Assembly (NCBI GenBank): GCA_015067435.1
Contig: SVMM01000009.1
Location: forward strand, 62,001-126,000
Length of the DNA: 64,000 nt
Origin: Oscillospiraceae bacterium
GTDB lineage: Bacteria > Bacillota > Clostridia > Oscillospirales > Oscillospiraceae
Reading direction: 5' to 3'
The notes under the pieces were generated by a model that saw nothing but the letters and a program-made list of their open reading frames with translations, did no database searches and was not told the DNA's origin. Shown piece after piece: positions 23,971 to 33,377 of the stretch (position 1 is its first letter; every line of letters begins with the position of its first letter). The translations under genes were made by a program, and so were the position numbers.

Positions 23971-24007
23971 ATGACGCCTTCCGTCCATCGGAAAGCGTCA
24001 TCTTTTT
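23971..24007. terminator. Bidirectional terminator, repeated element copy 2
   Basis: Same hairpin as at 7425-7462: ATGACGC (23971-23977) with GCGTCAT (23995-24001), then CTTTTT; upstream AAAA serves the minus strand. It lies between the broken Fe-S gene and the convergent Crp/Fnr gene. Confidence 0.75.
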
Positions 24008-24665
24008 ATGCCTGCGCCAGTGCTTCCAGCCGCTTGCGGCCGGTCAGCTCGACGGCGCCGCGCGAGAGCGCGACCATGCCCTCGCTCTGAAAATAGCGGA
24101 GCATCCGCGTGACGACCTCGCGGGCGGTGCCCATGTGGCTGGCAATGGTTTCGTGCGTGATCCTCAGCCGATCCACACCCTCCAGCGCCGCCTCGTCCAG
24201 CAGAAAGGCGGCGAGCCGGCGGTCCATGCTCTTCCAGAGGATCTGGTCAAGCAGCCACATGACGTCGGAAAAGCGGCTCATCATGATCCGGTTGACCTCG
24301 TTCGCCAGCGGCGCGGACGCCGCCATGACCGATTGGAACGCATCGGCGGGCAGCACCCAGAAGGAACTGTCCTCCTCTGCACGGATGGCAATGTCAAATT
24401 GCAGGCTGCGGAACGCGCAGGAGGCGGAGAACAGGCAGACGTCCCGCTCCAGCAGGCGGTACAGCGTGATCTCGCGTCCGTCCTCCGAGGCGACGTATGC
24501 GCGCAGACGCCCGGAGCAGACGAGCAGCAACCCGGTGCATTCCGCGCTCCCGCCGTGGATCAGCTCGCCCGCCGCGGCGCGGCGGAGACGCGCGGCGGAT
24601 TGCAGCGCGGAGCGCTGTGCGTCCGTCAACTCACTCCAGGACGAAAAGAATTCCGAAAGCTCCAT
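24006..24665 (-). CDS. Crp/Fnr-family transcriptional regulator
   Basis: About 219 residues: an N-terminal cyclic-nucleotide-binding-like barrel (VCSGRLRAYVASEDGREITL, LLERDVCLFSASC) and a C-terminal HTH (ITHETIASHMGTAREVVTRM, LRYFQSEGMVALSRGAVEL). This matches Fnr-like regulators of anaerobes that respond to redox or NO-type signals; there is no N-terminal Cys cluster for an Fe-S centre. ATG 24665 with GAGGAAGG upstream is chosen; ATG 24686, which overlaps the previous stop as ATGA, would add 7 residues. It may control the thioredoxin/Fe-S genes convergent to it. Confidence 0.82.
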   Translation of the reverse strand: MELSEFFSSWSELTDAQRSALQSAARLRRAAAGELIHGGSAECTGLLLVCSGRLRAYVASEDGREITLYRLLERDVCLFSASCAFRSLQFDIAIRAEEDSSFWVLPADAFQSVMAASAPLANEVNRIMMSRFSDVMWLLDQILWKSMDRRLAAFLLDEAALEGVDRLRITHETIASHMGTAREVVTRMLRYFQSEGMVALSRGAVELTGRKRLEALAQA

Positions 24666-24682
24666 ACGGTCAGTATCCTTCC

Positions 24683-25417
24683 TCATTTTTGCCGCCTGAT
24701 CTCTTCCAGCGCGTTGACCGCCTCAAGCAGATGCTCGTGCAGGGGACGGACGGTCTGGAACGGCAGGAAGAACCGCTGCCGCAGCTCCGCGCGCTCCCGC
24801 GCGGCGTGGAGATGCGCCTTGAGGGCTTCGTACCTGACGACGACGTCGTTCTCGTCCGCGAAGCGCTTGAGCCTTGCCACCAGATGGCAGGAGTAGGCGA
24901 CGTCGATGGTGAACACGCCGAAGAAATAGCCGATCACGAACGAAAACGCCAGATTGTTTGCCAGCCAGTCCAGTGCTTCGAGAATGTGCGGGTGCACCAG
25001 AAAGTAGTACGCCGCGCCCAGCACCGCCCAGAAGAACGAAAACAGCGGGCAGATCAGGCCCTGGATGTTGCCCCGCTGCATGCTGTAATCCCACAGGCGC
25101 AGCTTCATCCATTTGAGCAGCGCAATACCGGCGATGTACTCGATCAGCGTCATGCTGACCGCCATTCCTGCGAACAGCAGCGCCCTGCCGGACACGGTAT
25201 CCTCGACTCCCGTCACGTCGCCCATGTAGGCGAGCAGATAGAGGATGCACAGTCCGCTGCCGTACAGGGGCACATACGGCCCCACGCAGAAGCCGGGGTT
25301 GATCCATTTATGCTCGGGGTTCGCCGCGGAGAAGAACTTGCGGAAGAACAGTTCAAGCACCCAGCCGAACAGCGAGCCGAGAAAGAACAGGTATGCAAGG
25401 GTCAGAAACATGCTCAT
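24683..25417 (-). CDS. PF06541-type six-TM membrane protein
   Basis: A 244-residue integral membrane protein of the putative ABC-transporter type IV (PF06541) family: MSMFLTLAYLFFLGSLFGWV (TM1 with the GW.E signature LGSLFGWVLE), the NP(G)F..GP..P.YG motif (WINPGFCVGPYVPLYG) and WDYS...N..G.ICP..S before the later helices, with a charged cytoplasmic tail. Function is not known for the family. ATG 25417 follows AGGAGG; its stop overlaps an upstream start of the Crp/Fnr gene. A tail-only paralogue is at 22473-22544. Confidence 0.8.
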   Translation of the reverse strand: MSMFLTLAYLFFLGSLFGWVLELFFRKFFSAANPEHKWINPGFCVGPYVPLYGSGLCILYLLAYMGDVTGVEDTVSGRALLFAGMAVSMTLIEYIAGIALLKWMKLRLWDYSMQRGNIQGLICPLFSFFWAVLGAAYYFLVHPHILEALDWLANNLAFSFVIGYFFGVFTIDVAYSCHLVARLKRFADENDVVVRYEALKAHLHAARERAELRQRFFLPFQTVRPLHEHLLEAVNALEEIRRQK

Positions 25418-25434
25418 ATGCGAAATCTTGCCTC

Positions 25435-26217
25435 CTATTTCAGTTTTCCCTCCGGGTATCCCACATCCCGCGTGTCGATGACGTGCATGTCCAGATACGC
25501 CGGACGGCGGAGGATCTTCCCCTGCGCCGCGTATTCCTCGCGCCACTCGGCGGCGATCTTGTTTTCCGCGCGGTCGAGGACGATACCGATGTCCGTGACG
25601 ACGAGGCGCTTCATGTAATCGCCCGCGTTCGCCGCCAGCATCCCGCTTTTCACAAAACCGACAGTCACGGTCAGATCGGAGCGCACGGCCAGCTCCGCCG
25701 CGCCGGTGTCGCCGTTCATGCCGCTGTTGATATCCACGCTGATTACACGAGCACCGGCGCCGTTGATCTCCCGGATCGCCGACGCGTAGGGCTCCCGTAC
25801 CGCCCCCTGGAAGCCGGTGCCGAGCAGGCAGTCGACGAGGATATCGCTTCCCGCGAACGCGCCAGCCGCGTAGGGAGCGGCGGGGACGCCCAGCGCCTTC
25901 GCCTTTTTCGCGAAGTGCGCGCTGTCCGGCGACAGCTTGTCGCTGAGGGCAACGACGCGGCAGTCGACGCCGTTCGATTTCAGGATGTACGCCAGCGCGA
26001 AGCCGTCGCCGCCGTTGTTGCCGGAGCCGACCGCGATGGCGATATCCCCGCGCCACTCCGCCGCACGGTAAACGCCCGTGGCGGCGCGGTACATCAGCGT
26101 CAGGCTTGGGACATGGTTCTCGATGGTCTTGCGGTCGCTTTCCCGCATGTTTGCCACGGAGATGCAATCCAGAAAGGGCTTTTGCTCCATAAAAGTATCA
26201 AGCGGCATGACGGACAC
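25435..26217 (-). CDS. nnrE: NAD(P)H-hydrate epimerase (YjeF N-terminal)
   Basis: A 260-residue protein of the YjeF_N family, which epimerises damaged NAD(P)HX so that the partner dehydratase can repair it. The signature VGSGNNGGDGFALA (near 63-76) and DCLLGTGFQG (near 128) are present, with DINSGMNGDTG further on. The dehydratase (NnrD) domain that is often fused is absent. Its stop is 18 bases from the membrane protein gene, same strand. Confidence 0.85.
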   Translation of the reverse strand: MSVMPLDTFMEQKPFLDCISVANMRESDRKTIENHVPSLTLMYRAATGVYRAAEWRGDIAIAVGSGNNGGDGFALAYILKSNGVDCRVVALSDKLSPDSAHFAKKAKALGVPAAPYAAGAFAGSDILVDCLLGTGFQGAVREPYASAIREINGAGARVISVDINSGMNGDTGAAELAVRSDLTVTVGFVKSGMLAANAGDYMKRLVVTDIGIVLDRAENKIAAEWREEYAAQGKILRRPAYLDMHVIDTRDVGYPEGKLK

Positions 26218-26384
26218 CTTCTTTCCGATGACATTGGGGAAACGTCGTACTGATGCGTTTTGAGCAGGAGGCAGGCACTAAGTATACCCCGCGGACAGGC
26301 GGAAATCAACCTGCTGCATCTGCGCCATGACAAAAATGGGCGTAATTTGGCACGAACGACGTTTTTGATTTTCCTGCAGCGTGC

Positions 26385-26390
26385 TATAAT
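26385..26390 (+). promoter_or_regulatory. Possible -10 box for the DUF4157 gene
   Basis: A perfect TATAAT lies 38 bases before the start codon. No good -35 at 17 bases was found (TTGATT at 26365 is only 14 bases away), so the promoter call is weak. Confidence 0.35.
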
Positions 26391-26427
26391 AGCATAAATA
26401 AACAGATCACCTTTTGAGGGCAAGACC

Positions 26428-28938
26428 ATGAGTTATGTTTATGCGAACCGAAAACACGCGGAAGACGCTGCGCCGCAGGCCAAGCCGGCGGCATCGCAGC
26501 CGTCGGTGGATGCGCTGCGCTCCGGCGCGGTGAAGCCCACTGCGAAGCAGCTGGGCCATCGGGTCGATCTGCCCGACGCCATGCGCGTGAAAATGGAGAA
26601 CGCCTTCGGCGCGGATCTCTCCGCCGTCAAGCTCTATGAGAGCCAGACGGTGGCGGACGCCGGCGCGGAGGCGGTCGCACAGGGCAGCAGCATTGCCTTC
26701 GCGCCCGGTATGCTGGACTTCACCAGCTTTGGCGGGCAGGCGCTGCTGGGCCACGAGATCAGCCACGTCGTTTCGCAGGCGCGCGGCGAAGTCACGGGCG
26801 GCGGCTTTTTGAACGACCGCGCGCTCGAAGCGCGCGCTGACCGCGAGGGTGCGATGGCGGCCAGAGGCGAGCAGATCGCCATGCCGACTGCGGCGATGTC
26901 GGACGTCTCGGCCGCGGGCGCCGCGGGGCCGATGCAGGCGAGCAAGAAGGAGGATAAGCAGAACTACAAGTTCGGCAAGCTGGTCGGCGAGAAGGACAAG
27001 ACGGTCAAGGACATGACCGAGAAATATGACGCCAAGCAGGCGGACATGGTTGCCACGATGAAGCAGATGGGCTGGTCCGACGATGAGATCCAGGCGCAGA
27101 TGATGTTCCAGCGCGTCAACGATTCCAAGGGTATGCTCGACCGCTATCAGAGCGCGCAGGGCGCGATCATTGAGGGAAGCCATGTGACCGACGAGCACGC
27201 GAAGGACAAGAAGGCCTTCAAGCTGGGCCGCGGCGCGATGACCAAGAAGGGCATCAACAAGCGCACGGAGCGCGAAAACCACCTGATTAACGATATTCTC
27301 GTCGGCGATCAGGAGGTCAGGCAGGCGGAGGATATGGCGTCGGCGCTGGGCAAGAAAAACGACCAGATCGGTAAGGACGAGGCCAACATGTACGGCGAGA
27401 TCCTGAAGGCGCAGAACATAAACGCCAGCGGGAAAAACGACTTCCTCACCGGTCAGATGCGCATCGGCGCACACCACAACGCGGCGGAAGCGGCGAAGAA
27501 GTACCGCACCGGCCTGTACAGCAACAACTGGGGCTACCGGCAGAAGCGCGAGGCGGATCAGCGGTTCGGAACCTCGCAGTACCTCATCGACCAGAATACA
27601 AAGGCGAAGGAAGCGGCGGAGGCCGCGGAAACCGCCTCCGTCAAATCGAAAAACTTCAGCGGCACGATCAAGGGCGGCGGCCTCAACAGCGCCTATAAAT
27701 TCAACGCAGGAAAAGACCCCGAGGAGAAGGCGGGATATTTTAAGCAGAAAAAAGCCGACTATCTCAGTGAGAAGGCAATGCTGAGTCATGCGGGCATCGA
27801 GCACGCCGAATCGGGCAAATTTGAGGACTGCGATCCGAGACTTCTCAACCGCGAGATCGCCTATTCCGTTTTGGGCAAGCTTCTGGGCAGCGAGGTGGCG
27901 CTGGAGGCGCGAAAAGCCAACATGGAGGACAGCGACCTCACCGGCAAGCGCTTTGAGAATGGCAAGGAGGTCAGTCAGAAGACTGCACGTTCCAAGGAGT
28001 TCCTGACAAAGGCGGGCGACACCGGAACGCTGACCGAGGAAGCGCTGGGCGACAGCGTGGACAGCTACAACTTTATGTACGTCGGACCTGAAAATCTGCT
28101 TGCCACCGACGACGCCAGAAATCGCGACAGCCTGATGAAAAAGGAAGGACTGTCACCCGAGCGGCTTGCTGTGCTGCAAAGGGACGCGAAAGTCGCCGAA
28201 GCCCTGAAAAGCGGCAACTCGCTGGAGAACGGCAGCAACGTCGGGGAGCGTCTTGCCAAGCTGGCGCCGGGCACGAAGATCACGAAAAAGAGCACGGCGG
28301 ACTGGGGCGAGGCAACAAAGAAGTCGACGAAAGACTATAAGGGCGAGACCATCGATGCCACCGCCGGGGATTTCCAGCGCCAGATGAACGAGATGTTCCT
28401 TTTGGACACGCTTGCCGGTTATGACGACCGCCACGAGGATAACTTTAAGGTCAACCAGACGGACGACGGAAAGGGCGGCAAAAAAATAGACGTCAGGGCG
28501 ATCGACAACGACATTTCCTTCGGCACGAACAACAAGGGCTTTGGCGTGGCGCACTCGCATCATCTGGGCCTGCCCGCGCAGATGCAGGTTGACGCGAATA
28601 TGGCGAAAAAAATCAGGGAAATGAAGAAGGAGACGCTGGAAGCGTCACTGGGCCACCTGCTGAACAAGAAAGAAATCGACGCGCTCTGGGAGCGGTTCGG
28701 AATGCTCAACGAATACATCGGCGGACTGGACGAGAGCATGCTGGTGAATGAATGGAACGAGGAGACCGCAAAGAAAGAGTTCGCGCTTGCCGGCGGCCAA
28801 GGTTCTTCGCACCTTTCCATGCCGAATGAGAAGGAATACGCAGGAAAGAAGTATACCGGCAACAACTATTACCAGAGGCTGATGATGAAGCTCAACGGAA
28901 GAGACAGAGGCTTTGTTGTCAACGATTCGACCTTGTAA
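26428..28938 (+). CDS. eCIS-core (DUF4157) protein with kinase-like C-terminal part
   Basis: An 836-residue soluble, very charged protein. Residues about 40-120 are a DUF4157/eCIS-core domain: LGHRVDLPDAMRVKMENAFG, ADLSAVKLYES, then LLGHEISHVVSQ with a zinc-protease HExxH (H109-E110, H113). A long helical Lys/Asp-rich part follows. The C-terminal third has the motif set of PI3/4-kinase/HipA-type folds: NREIAYSVLGKLLGSEVAL (near 472-490), D-R-H-x-x-N as YDDRHEDN (D667-N672) and a DFG-like IDNDISFG (D693). GAGGGC precedes the ATG. It stands alone, with no contractile-injection genes around it. A polymorphic effector or toxin is the best guess; whether either domain is active is unknown. Confidence 0.65.
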   Translation: MSYVYANRKHAEDAAPQAKPAASQPSVDALRSGAVKPTAKQLGHRVDLPDAMRVKMENAFGADLSAVKLYESQTVADAGAEAVAQGSSIAFAPGMLDFTSFGGQALLGHEISHVVSQARGEVTGGGFLNDRALEARADREGAMAARGEQIAMPTAAMSDVSAAGAAGPMQASKKEDKQNYKFGKLVGEKDKTVKDMTEKYDAKQADMVATMKQMGWSDDEIQAQMMFQRVNDSKGMLDRYQSAQGAIIEGSHVTDEHAKDKKAFKLGRGAMTKKGINKRTERENHLINDILVGDQEVRQAEDMASALGKKNDQIGKDEANMYGEILKAQNINASGKNDFLTGQMRIGAHHNAAEAAKKYRTGLYSNNWGYRQKREADQRFGTSQYLIDQNTKAKEAAEAAETASVKSKNFSGTIKGGGLNSAYKFNAGKDPEEKAGYFKQKKADYLSEKAMLSHAGIEHAESGKFEDCDPRLLNREIAYSVLGKLLGSEVALEARKANMEDSDLTGKRFENGKEVSQKTARSKEFLTKAGDTGTLTEEALGDSVDSYNFMYVGPENLLATDDARNRDSLMKKEGLSPERLAVLQRDAKVAEALKSGNSLENGSNVGERLAKLAPGTKITKKSTADWGEATKKSTKDYKGETIDATAGDFQRQMNEMFLLDTLAGYDDRHEDNFKVNQTDDGKGGKKIDVRAIDNDISFGTNNKGFGVAHSHHLGLPAQMQVDANMAKKIREMKKETLEASLGHLLNKKEIDALWERFGMLNEYIGGLDESMLVNEWNEETAKKEFALAGGQGSSHLSMPNEKEYAGKKYTGNNYYQRLMMKLNGRDRGFVVNDSTL

Positions 28939-28979
28939 CGCGGAGCGCCGCGCGATACTGCTCCGAAGGAGGGATGCAC

Positions 28980-29267
28980 ATGACGCATTACGTATTGCTC
29001 AAGCTCGACGCGGGGGCGGACGTCGACGCCGCCGAGAAGACGGCGCGCGACGCCTACGAGGCGCTGGCGCGGGAGCTGCCCTTTTTCCACGACCCCGCCG
29101 TCTACCGCTGCTGCACGGAGCGGGACAGCAACGCGCACGTGATGGCGGTCTGCCGCCTCGACGGCCCGGAGCATCTGGACGCGTACCTGACGCACCCGCT
29201 GCACCTCGGCATGGCGCGGACGCTCGGCCCCGTCGTCGTCGGGCGGACGACGTTCGACCATTTATAA
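28980..29267 (+). CDS. Stress-responsive A/B-barrel (Dabb) domain protein
   Basis: A 95-residue protein with the dimeric ferredoxin-like Dabb pattern: MTHYVLLKLDAGADVDAA, ERDSNAHVMAVCRLDGPEHL, and DAYLTHPLHLGMARTLGPVV, ending TTFDHL. Such proteins are small dimeric barrels, some with metal or ligand binding, with mostly unknown roles. ATG 28980 is chosen because GGAGGG (28968-28973) is six bases upstream; the ATG at 28974 abuts it. Confidence 0.75.
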   Translation: MTHYVLLKLDAGADVDAAEKTARDAYEALARELPFFHDPAVYRCCTERDSNAHVMAVCRLDGPEHLDAYLTHPLHLGMARTLGPVVVGRTTFDHL

Positions 29268-29353
29268 TAAGGTGTGCCGCGCGCTCGCACGCCTGCCGGA
29301 TCGCGGCGCGGAGGGCGCTTCCAAAAAACTTGATAATTTTTTCGGGCGGGGTG

Positions 29354-29380
29354 TTAATTTTTCAAAACCCCGCCCGATAT
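29354..29380 (+). promoter_or_regulatory. Sigma-28 (SigD)-type promoter of flagellin gene 1
   Basis: TTAA (29354-29357), 15 bases, CCCGATAT (29373-29380) fits the flagellar sigma consensus TAAA-N15-GCCGATAA. The identical -35, spacing and -10 recur before flagellin gene 2, as does the following AACTAGTGAAAGCC. Confidence 0.85.
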
Positions 29381-29498
29381 AACTAGTGAAAGCCAACGGC
29401 AAGAGCCACGGCCGGAACGATTCAAACCTCCGCGGGCAGGGCCCGCCCCCGGAGGTGCGAACGATCCAAAAGCAGCTAGGGAAACCCAAAAAACGCAC

Positions 29499-29514
29499 GG
29501 ATGAAGGATCATCC
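29499..29514 (+). promoter_or_regulatory. CsrA-type leader hairpin of flagellin gene 1
   Basis: GGATG-AAGGAT-CATCC forms a small stem with AAGGA in the loop, 27 bases before the start codon and upstream of the GGAGG ribosome site. CsrA recognises ANGGA in hairpin loops and represses flagellin translation in other Firmicutes. The equivalent hairpin of gene 2 has a different stem and the same loop. Confidence 0.6.
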
Positions 29515-29540
29515 GGAAAAAAATTAAGGAGGAAACTACA

Positions 29541-31319
29541 ATGCGTATTCAGCACAACATCTCTGCGATGAATTCCTACCGGAACTTCAGCGCGAACAAC
29601 AGCAACCTGAGCAAGAACCTTGAGAAGCTGTCCACCGGTTACAAGATCAACCGTGCCGGCGACGACGCCGCGGGTCTCGCGATTTCCGAGAAGATGCGTG
29701 CCCAGATCACCGGTCTCGAAGGCGCGACCAAGAACGCGAAGGACGGTATCTCCCTCATCCAGACGGCAGAAGGTGCCCTGACCGAGGTGCACTCCATGCT
29801 CAACCGTATGACCACGCTGGCCGAGCAGTCCGCGAACGGCACTTACGCCGACGAGGTCGACCGTGAGCAGCTGCAGAAGGAAGTTGACGCCCTGAAGTCC
29901 GAAATCGACCGTATCGCCGATTCCACGAACTTCAACGGCCTGAAGCTCCTCGACGGCTCTCTCTCCGGCGGCAGCAACATCAAGGGCAGCGTCACGCTCT
30001 CCGACACCGTTGCGACCGCGACCGTGGCTACGCTGGCCGTACTGGAAGACACCAATGTGGCGGGCGGCGACGGAAAGCAGCTCAAAGAGGGCGACGTCAT
30101 CAGCTACAAGGTCGACTGGAAGGAAGACGGCGTTGAGAAGACCCAGACGCTCAAGTTCACGGTGCGCTATGACGAGGGCGAGAACAAGAGCTACATGGTC
30201 GCCGAGGACGGCAGCAAGTACGACATGGCTTCTACCGTCAGCGCGACGGTGGCCAACCTCGACAAGGCGATCACGGCCGAGTTCAAGAAGAACGACGAGC
30301 TGAGCGCGGCGTTCAAGATCGAGAGCACGTCGGCAGACAACGGCACGTTCCAGCTGACGAGCAAGACGCTGGGCAGCAAGGGCGCGACCCTTCTGAACGT
30401 GGACGCGACGGTGACCTACGGCGAGAAGAACACCGCGGCGAATCAGGGCAAGACCGTGAATATCGGCGGCAGCACGATCACCTCGAACACCGCCGGACAG
30501 GACGTGATGCAGAAGCTCGACTTCTCGAACATCAAGGTTCTTGACAGCACGAAGACGAATTACACGGGCCGCACGCTCGAGGAAATCGTCGACGAGAACA
30601 CCTTCGAGATCGACGGCAAGAAGTTTGTGCTCTATTCGGCGGACAACGCCAAGAAGGTTCAGGATTTGAAGAATGCCGCGGGCAGCGACGTCACCTTCAT
30701 CCAGCTGGATGGTGCGAACAAGGCGGCGACGAACGCCGACTACACGACGAACGACACTGAGACCACCGGCGGTCTGGACGCGAAGACCATCGCAGCCGAG
30801 CTCAGCCGTGTGACCGGACGCGAGTTCACCGCCGCGCAGGTCAACACCAAGGGCGAGGTCGACAACACCTCGGGCAACTGGGAGGTTCTGCTCAAGGGCG
30901 ACAAGCTGAGCAAGACCGGCAAGGCACTCGACCTGCAGATCGGCGACACCGCCGACAGCTTCAACAAGATGTCCGTCAAGGTGGCGGATATGCACACGAA
31001 GAGCATCGGCATCGGCGACATCGATATCAGCAACCAGACCGGCGCTGCCGAAGCGCTCGACAAGATCAAGGCGGCGATCAACACCGTGTCCGATCAGCGT
31101 GGTTCTCTGGGCGCTCTCCAGAACCGTCTGGACCACACGATCAACAACCTCGGCGTCATGCGCGAGAACATCCAGAACGCCGAGTCCACCATCCGCGACA
31201 CCGACATCGCCGAGGAAATGATGGCCTACACGAAGAACAACATCCTCAACCAGTCCGCGCAGGCGATGCTGGCGCAGGCCAACCAGCTCCCGCAGGGCGT
31301 CCTGCAGCTCCTCGGCTAA
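29541..31319 (+). CDS. fliC: Flagellin 1
   Basis: A 592-residue flagellar filament subunit. The D0/D1 N-terminus ([57 protein letters not shown]) and C-terminus ([60 protein letters not shown]) are conserved. The middle 350 residues are variable, Thr/Asn/Ser-rich and exposed, suited to O-glycosylation. RBS AAGGAGG at 29526-29532. The protein is almost identical to flagellin 2, differing in NFSANNS near residue 15, QAML and the last residues LLG. Confidence 0.95.
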   Translation: MRIQHNISAMNSYRNFSANNSNLSKNLEKLSTGYKINRAGDDAAGLAISEKMRAQITGLEGATKNAKDGISLIQTAEGALTEVHSMLNRMTTLAEQSANGTYADEVDREQLQKEVDALKSEIDRIADSTNFNGLKLLDGSLSGGSNIKGSVTLSDTVATATVATLAVLEDTNVAGGDGKQLKEGDVISYKVDWKEDGVEKTQTLKFTVRYDEGENKSYMVAEDGSKYDMASTVSATVANLDKAITAEFKKNDELSAAFKIESTSADNGTFQLTSKTLGSKGATLLNVDATVTYGEKNTAANQGKTVNIGGSTITSNTAGQDVMQKLDFSNIKVLDSTKTNYTGRTLEEIVDENTFEIDGKKFVLYSADNAKKVQDLKNAAGSDVTFIQLDGANKAATNADYTTNDTETTGGLDAKTIAAELSRVTGREFTAAQVNTKGEVDNTSGNWEVLLKGDKLSKTGKALDLQIGDTADSFNKMSVKVADMHTKSIGIGDIDISNQTGAAEALDKIKAAINTVSDQRGSLGALQNRLDHTINNLGVMRENIQNAESTIRDTDIAEEMMAYTKNNILNQSAQAMLAQANQLPQGVLQLLG

Positions 31320-31360
31320 GCGCATCGCAGAGGAAAACACAACGCGAATACGCGGAAACG

Positions 31361-31398
31361 CGCAAAAAAGGAACGGGCTTGCCCGTTCCTTTTTTGCG
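31361..31398 (+). terminator. Terminator of flagellin gene 1
   Basis: CGCAAAAAAGGAACGGGC (31361-31378) and its exact complement (31381-31398) form an 18-bp stem with a 2-base loop; the T-run is within the 3' arm. It separates the two flagellin genes. Confidence 0.85.
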
Positions 31399-31426
31399 TT
31401 TTTTGAAAAATTATGTCTCCTCCCTG

Positions 31427-31453
31427 TTAATTTTTCCGGAAAGCGCCCGATAT
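31427..31453 (+). promoter_or_regulatory. Sigma-28-type promoter of flagellin gene 2
   Basis: TTAA (31427-31430), 15 bases, CCCGATAT (31446-31453), the same as for flagellin 1. Gene 2 and probably the glycosylation genes behind it are therefore under flagellar control. Confidence 0.85.
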
Positions 31454-31504
31454 AACTAGTGAAAGCCAGCGGCAAGGGGCCGCGGACAAGGATGAAGTAA
31501 ATTC

Positions 31505-31522
31505 GGAGCGAAGGAACGCTCC
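31505..31522 (+). promoter_or_regulatory. CsrA-type leader hairpin of flagellin gene 2
   Basis: GGAGCG-AAGGAA-CGCTCC: a 6-bp stem with AAGGAA in the loop. Compared with gene 1 the stem bases change on both sides while the loop stays AAGGA, so structure and loop are conserved, not just sequence. Confidence 0.6.
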
Positions 31523-31557
31523 ACCAAAATAATAGAAAATTCAGGGAGGAAACTACA

Positions 31558-33339
31558 ATGCGTATTCAGCACAACATTTCGGCGATGAATTCTTATCGCA
31601 ACTTCAGCACGAACACCAGCAACCTGAGCAAGAACCTTGAGAAGCTGTCCACCGGTTACAAGATCAACCGCGCCGGCGACGACGCCGCGGGTCTCGCGAT
31701 TTCCGAGAAGATGCGCGCGCAGATCACCGGCCTCGAGGGCGCGACCAAGAACGCCAAGGACGGTATCTCCCTCATCCAGACGGCAGAAGGTGCCCTGACC
31801 GAGGTGCACTCCATGCTCAACCGTATGACCACGCTGGCCGAGCAGTCCGCGAACGGCACTTACGCCGACGAGGTCGACCGTGAGCAGCTGCAGAAGGAAG
31901 TTGACGCCCTGAAGTCCGAAATCGACCGTATCGCCGATTCCACGAACTTCAACGGCCTGAAGCTCCTCGACGGCTCTCTCTCCGGCGGCAGCAACATCAA
32001 GGGCAGCGTCACGCTCTCCGACACCGTTGCGACCGCGACCGTGGCTACGCTGGCCGTACTGGAAGACACCAATGTGGCGGGCGGCGACGGAAAGCAGCTC
32101 AAAGAGGGCGACGTCATCAGCTACAAGGTCGACTGGAAGGAAGACGGCGTTGAGAAGACCCAGACGCTCAAGTTCACGGTGCGCTATGACGAGGGCGAGA
32201 ACAAGAGCTACATGGTCGCCGAGGACGGCAGCAAGTACGACATGGCTTCTACCGTCAGCGCGACGGTGGCCAACCTCGACAAGGCGATCACGGCCGAGTT
32301 CAAGAAGAACGACGAGCTGAGCGCGGCGTTCAAGATCGAGAGCACGTCGGCAGACAACGGCACGTTCCAGCTGACGAGCAAGACGCTGGGCAGCAAGGGC
32401 GCGACCCTTCTGAACGTGGACGCGACGGTGACCTACGGCGAGAAGAACACCGCGGCGAATCAGGGCAAGACCGTGAATATCGGCGGCAGCACGATCACCT
32501 CGAACACCGCCGGACAGGACGTGATGCAGAAGCTCGACTTCTCGAACATCAAGGTTCTTGACAGCACGAAGACGAATTACACGGGCCGCACGCTCGAGGA
32601 AATCGTCGACGAGAACACCTTCGAGATCGACGGCAAGAAGTTTGTGCTCTATTCGGCGGACAACGCCAAGAAGGTTCAGGATTTGAAGAATGCCGCGGGC
32701 AGCGACGTCACCTTCATCCAGCTGGATGGTGCGAACAAGGCGGCGACGAACGCCGACTACACGACGAACGACACTGAGACCACCGGCGGTCTGGACGCGA
32801 AGACCATCGCAGCCGAGCTCAGCCGTGTGACCGGACGCGAGTTCACCGCCGCGCAGGTCAACACCAAGGGCGAGGTCGACAACACCTCGGGCAACTGGGA
32901 GGTTCTGCTCAAGGGCGACAAGCTGAGCAAGACCGGCAAGGCACTCGACCTGCAGATCGGCGACACCGCCGACAGCTTCAACAAGATGTCCGTCAAGGTG
33001 GCGGATATGCACACGAAGAGCATCGGCATCGGCGACATCGATATCAGCAACCAGACCGGCGCTGCCGAAGCGCTCGACAAGATCAAGGCGGCGATCAACA
33101 CCGTGTCCGATCAGCGTGGTTCTCTGGGCGCTCTCCAGAACCGTCTGGACCACACGATCAACAACCTCGGCGTCATGCGCGAGAACATCCAGAACGCCGA
33201 GTCCACCATCCGCGACACCGACATCGCCGAGGAAATGATGGCCTACACGAAGAACAACATCCTCAACCAGTCCGCGCAGTCGATGCTGGCGCAGGCCAAC
33301 CAGCTCCCGCAGGGCGTCCTGCAGCTCCTTCAGGGTTAA
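31558..33339 (+). CDS. fliC: Flagellin 2
   Basis: A 593-residue flagellin, the near-twin of flagellin 1. From about codon 70 to codon 560 the two genes are practically identical in DNA as well as protein, while the first 70 codons carry silent changes and NFSTNTS, and the end reads QSML...LLQG. Both D0/D1 ends are complete and the gene is intact. It immediately precedes the glycosyltransferase genes. Two copies raise filament supply; the shared centre implies recent duplication or gene conversion. Confidence 0.95.
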   Translation: MRIQHNISAMNSYRNFSTNTSNLSKNLEKLSTGYKINRAGDDAAGLAISEKMRAQITGLEGATKNAKDGISLIQTAEGALTEVHSMLNRMTTLAEQSANGTYADEVDREQLQKEVDALKSEIDRIADSTNFNGLKLLDGSLSGGSNIKGSVTLSDTVATATVATLAVLEDTNVAGGDGKQLKEGDVISYKVDWKEDGVEKTQTLKFTVRYDEGENKSYMVAEDGSKYDMASTVSATVANLDKAITAEFKKNDELSAAFKIESTSADNGTFQLTSKTLGSKGATLLNVDATVTYGEKNTAANQGKTVNIGGSTITSNTAGQDVMQKLDFSNIKVLDSTKTNYTGRTLEEIVDENTFEIDGKKFVLYSADNAKKVQDLKNAAGSDVTFIQLDGANKAATNADYTTNDTETTGGLDAKTIAAELSRVTGREFTAAQVNTKGEVDNTSGNWEVLLKGDKLSKTGKALDLQIGDTADSFNKMSVKVADMHTKSIGIGDIDISNQTGAAEALDKIKAAINTVSDQRGSLGALQNRLDHTINNLGVMRENIQNAESTIRDTDIAEEMMAYTKNNILNQSAQSMLAQANQLPQGVLQLLQG

Positions 33340-33377
33340 GACTTGAAAACCATCAGCAAATAAGATATGATACCCTT

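Noticed and set aside
29262..33153. Two very long minus-strand frames (737 and 565 codons) under the flagellins
   Set aside because: They repeat with the flagellin duplication and have antisense composition (VRRR, LLEL); the plus-strand flagellins are certain.
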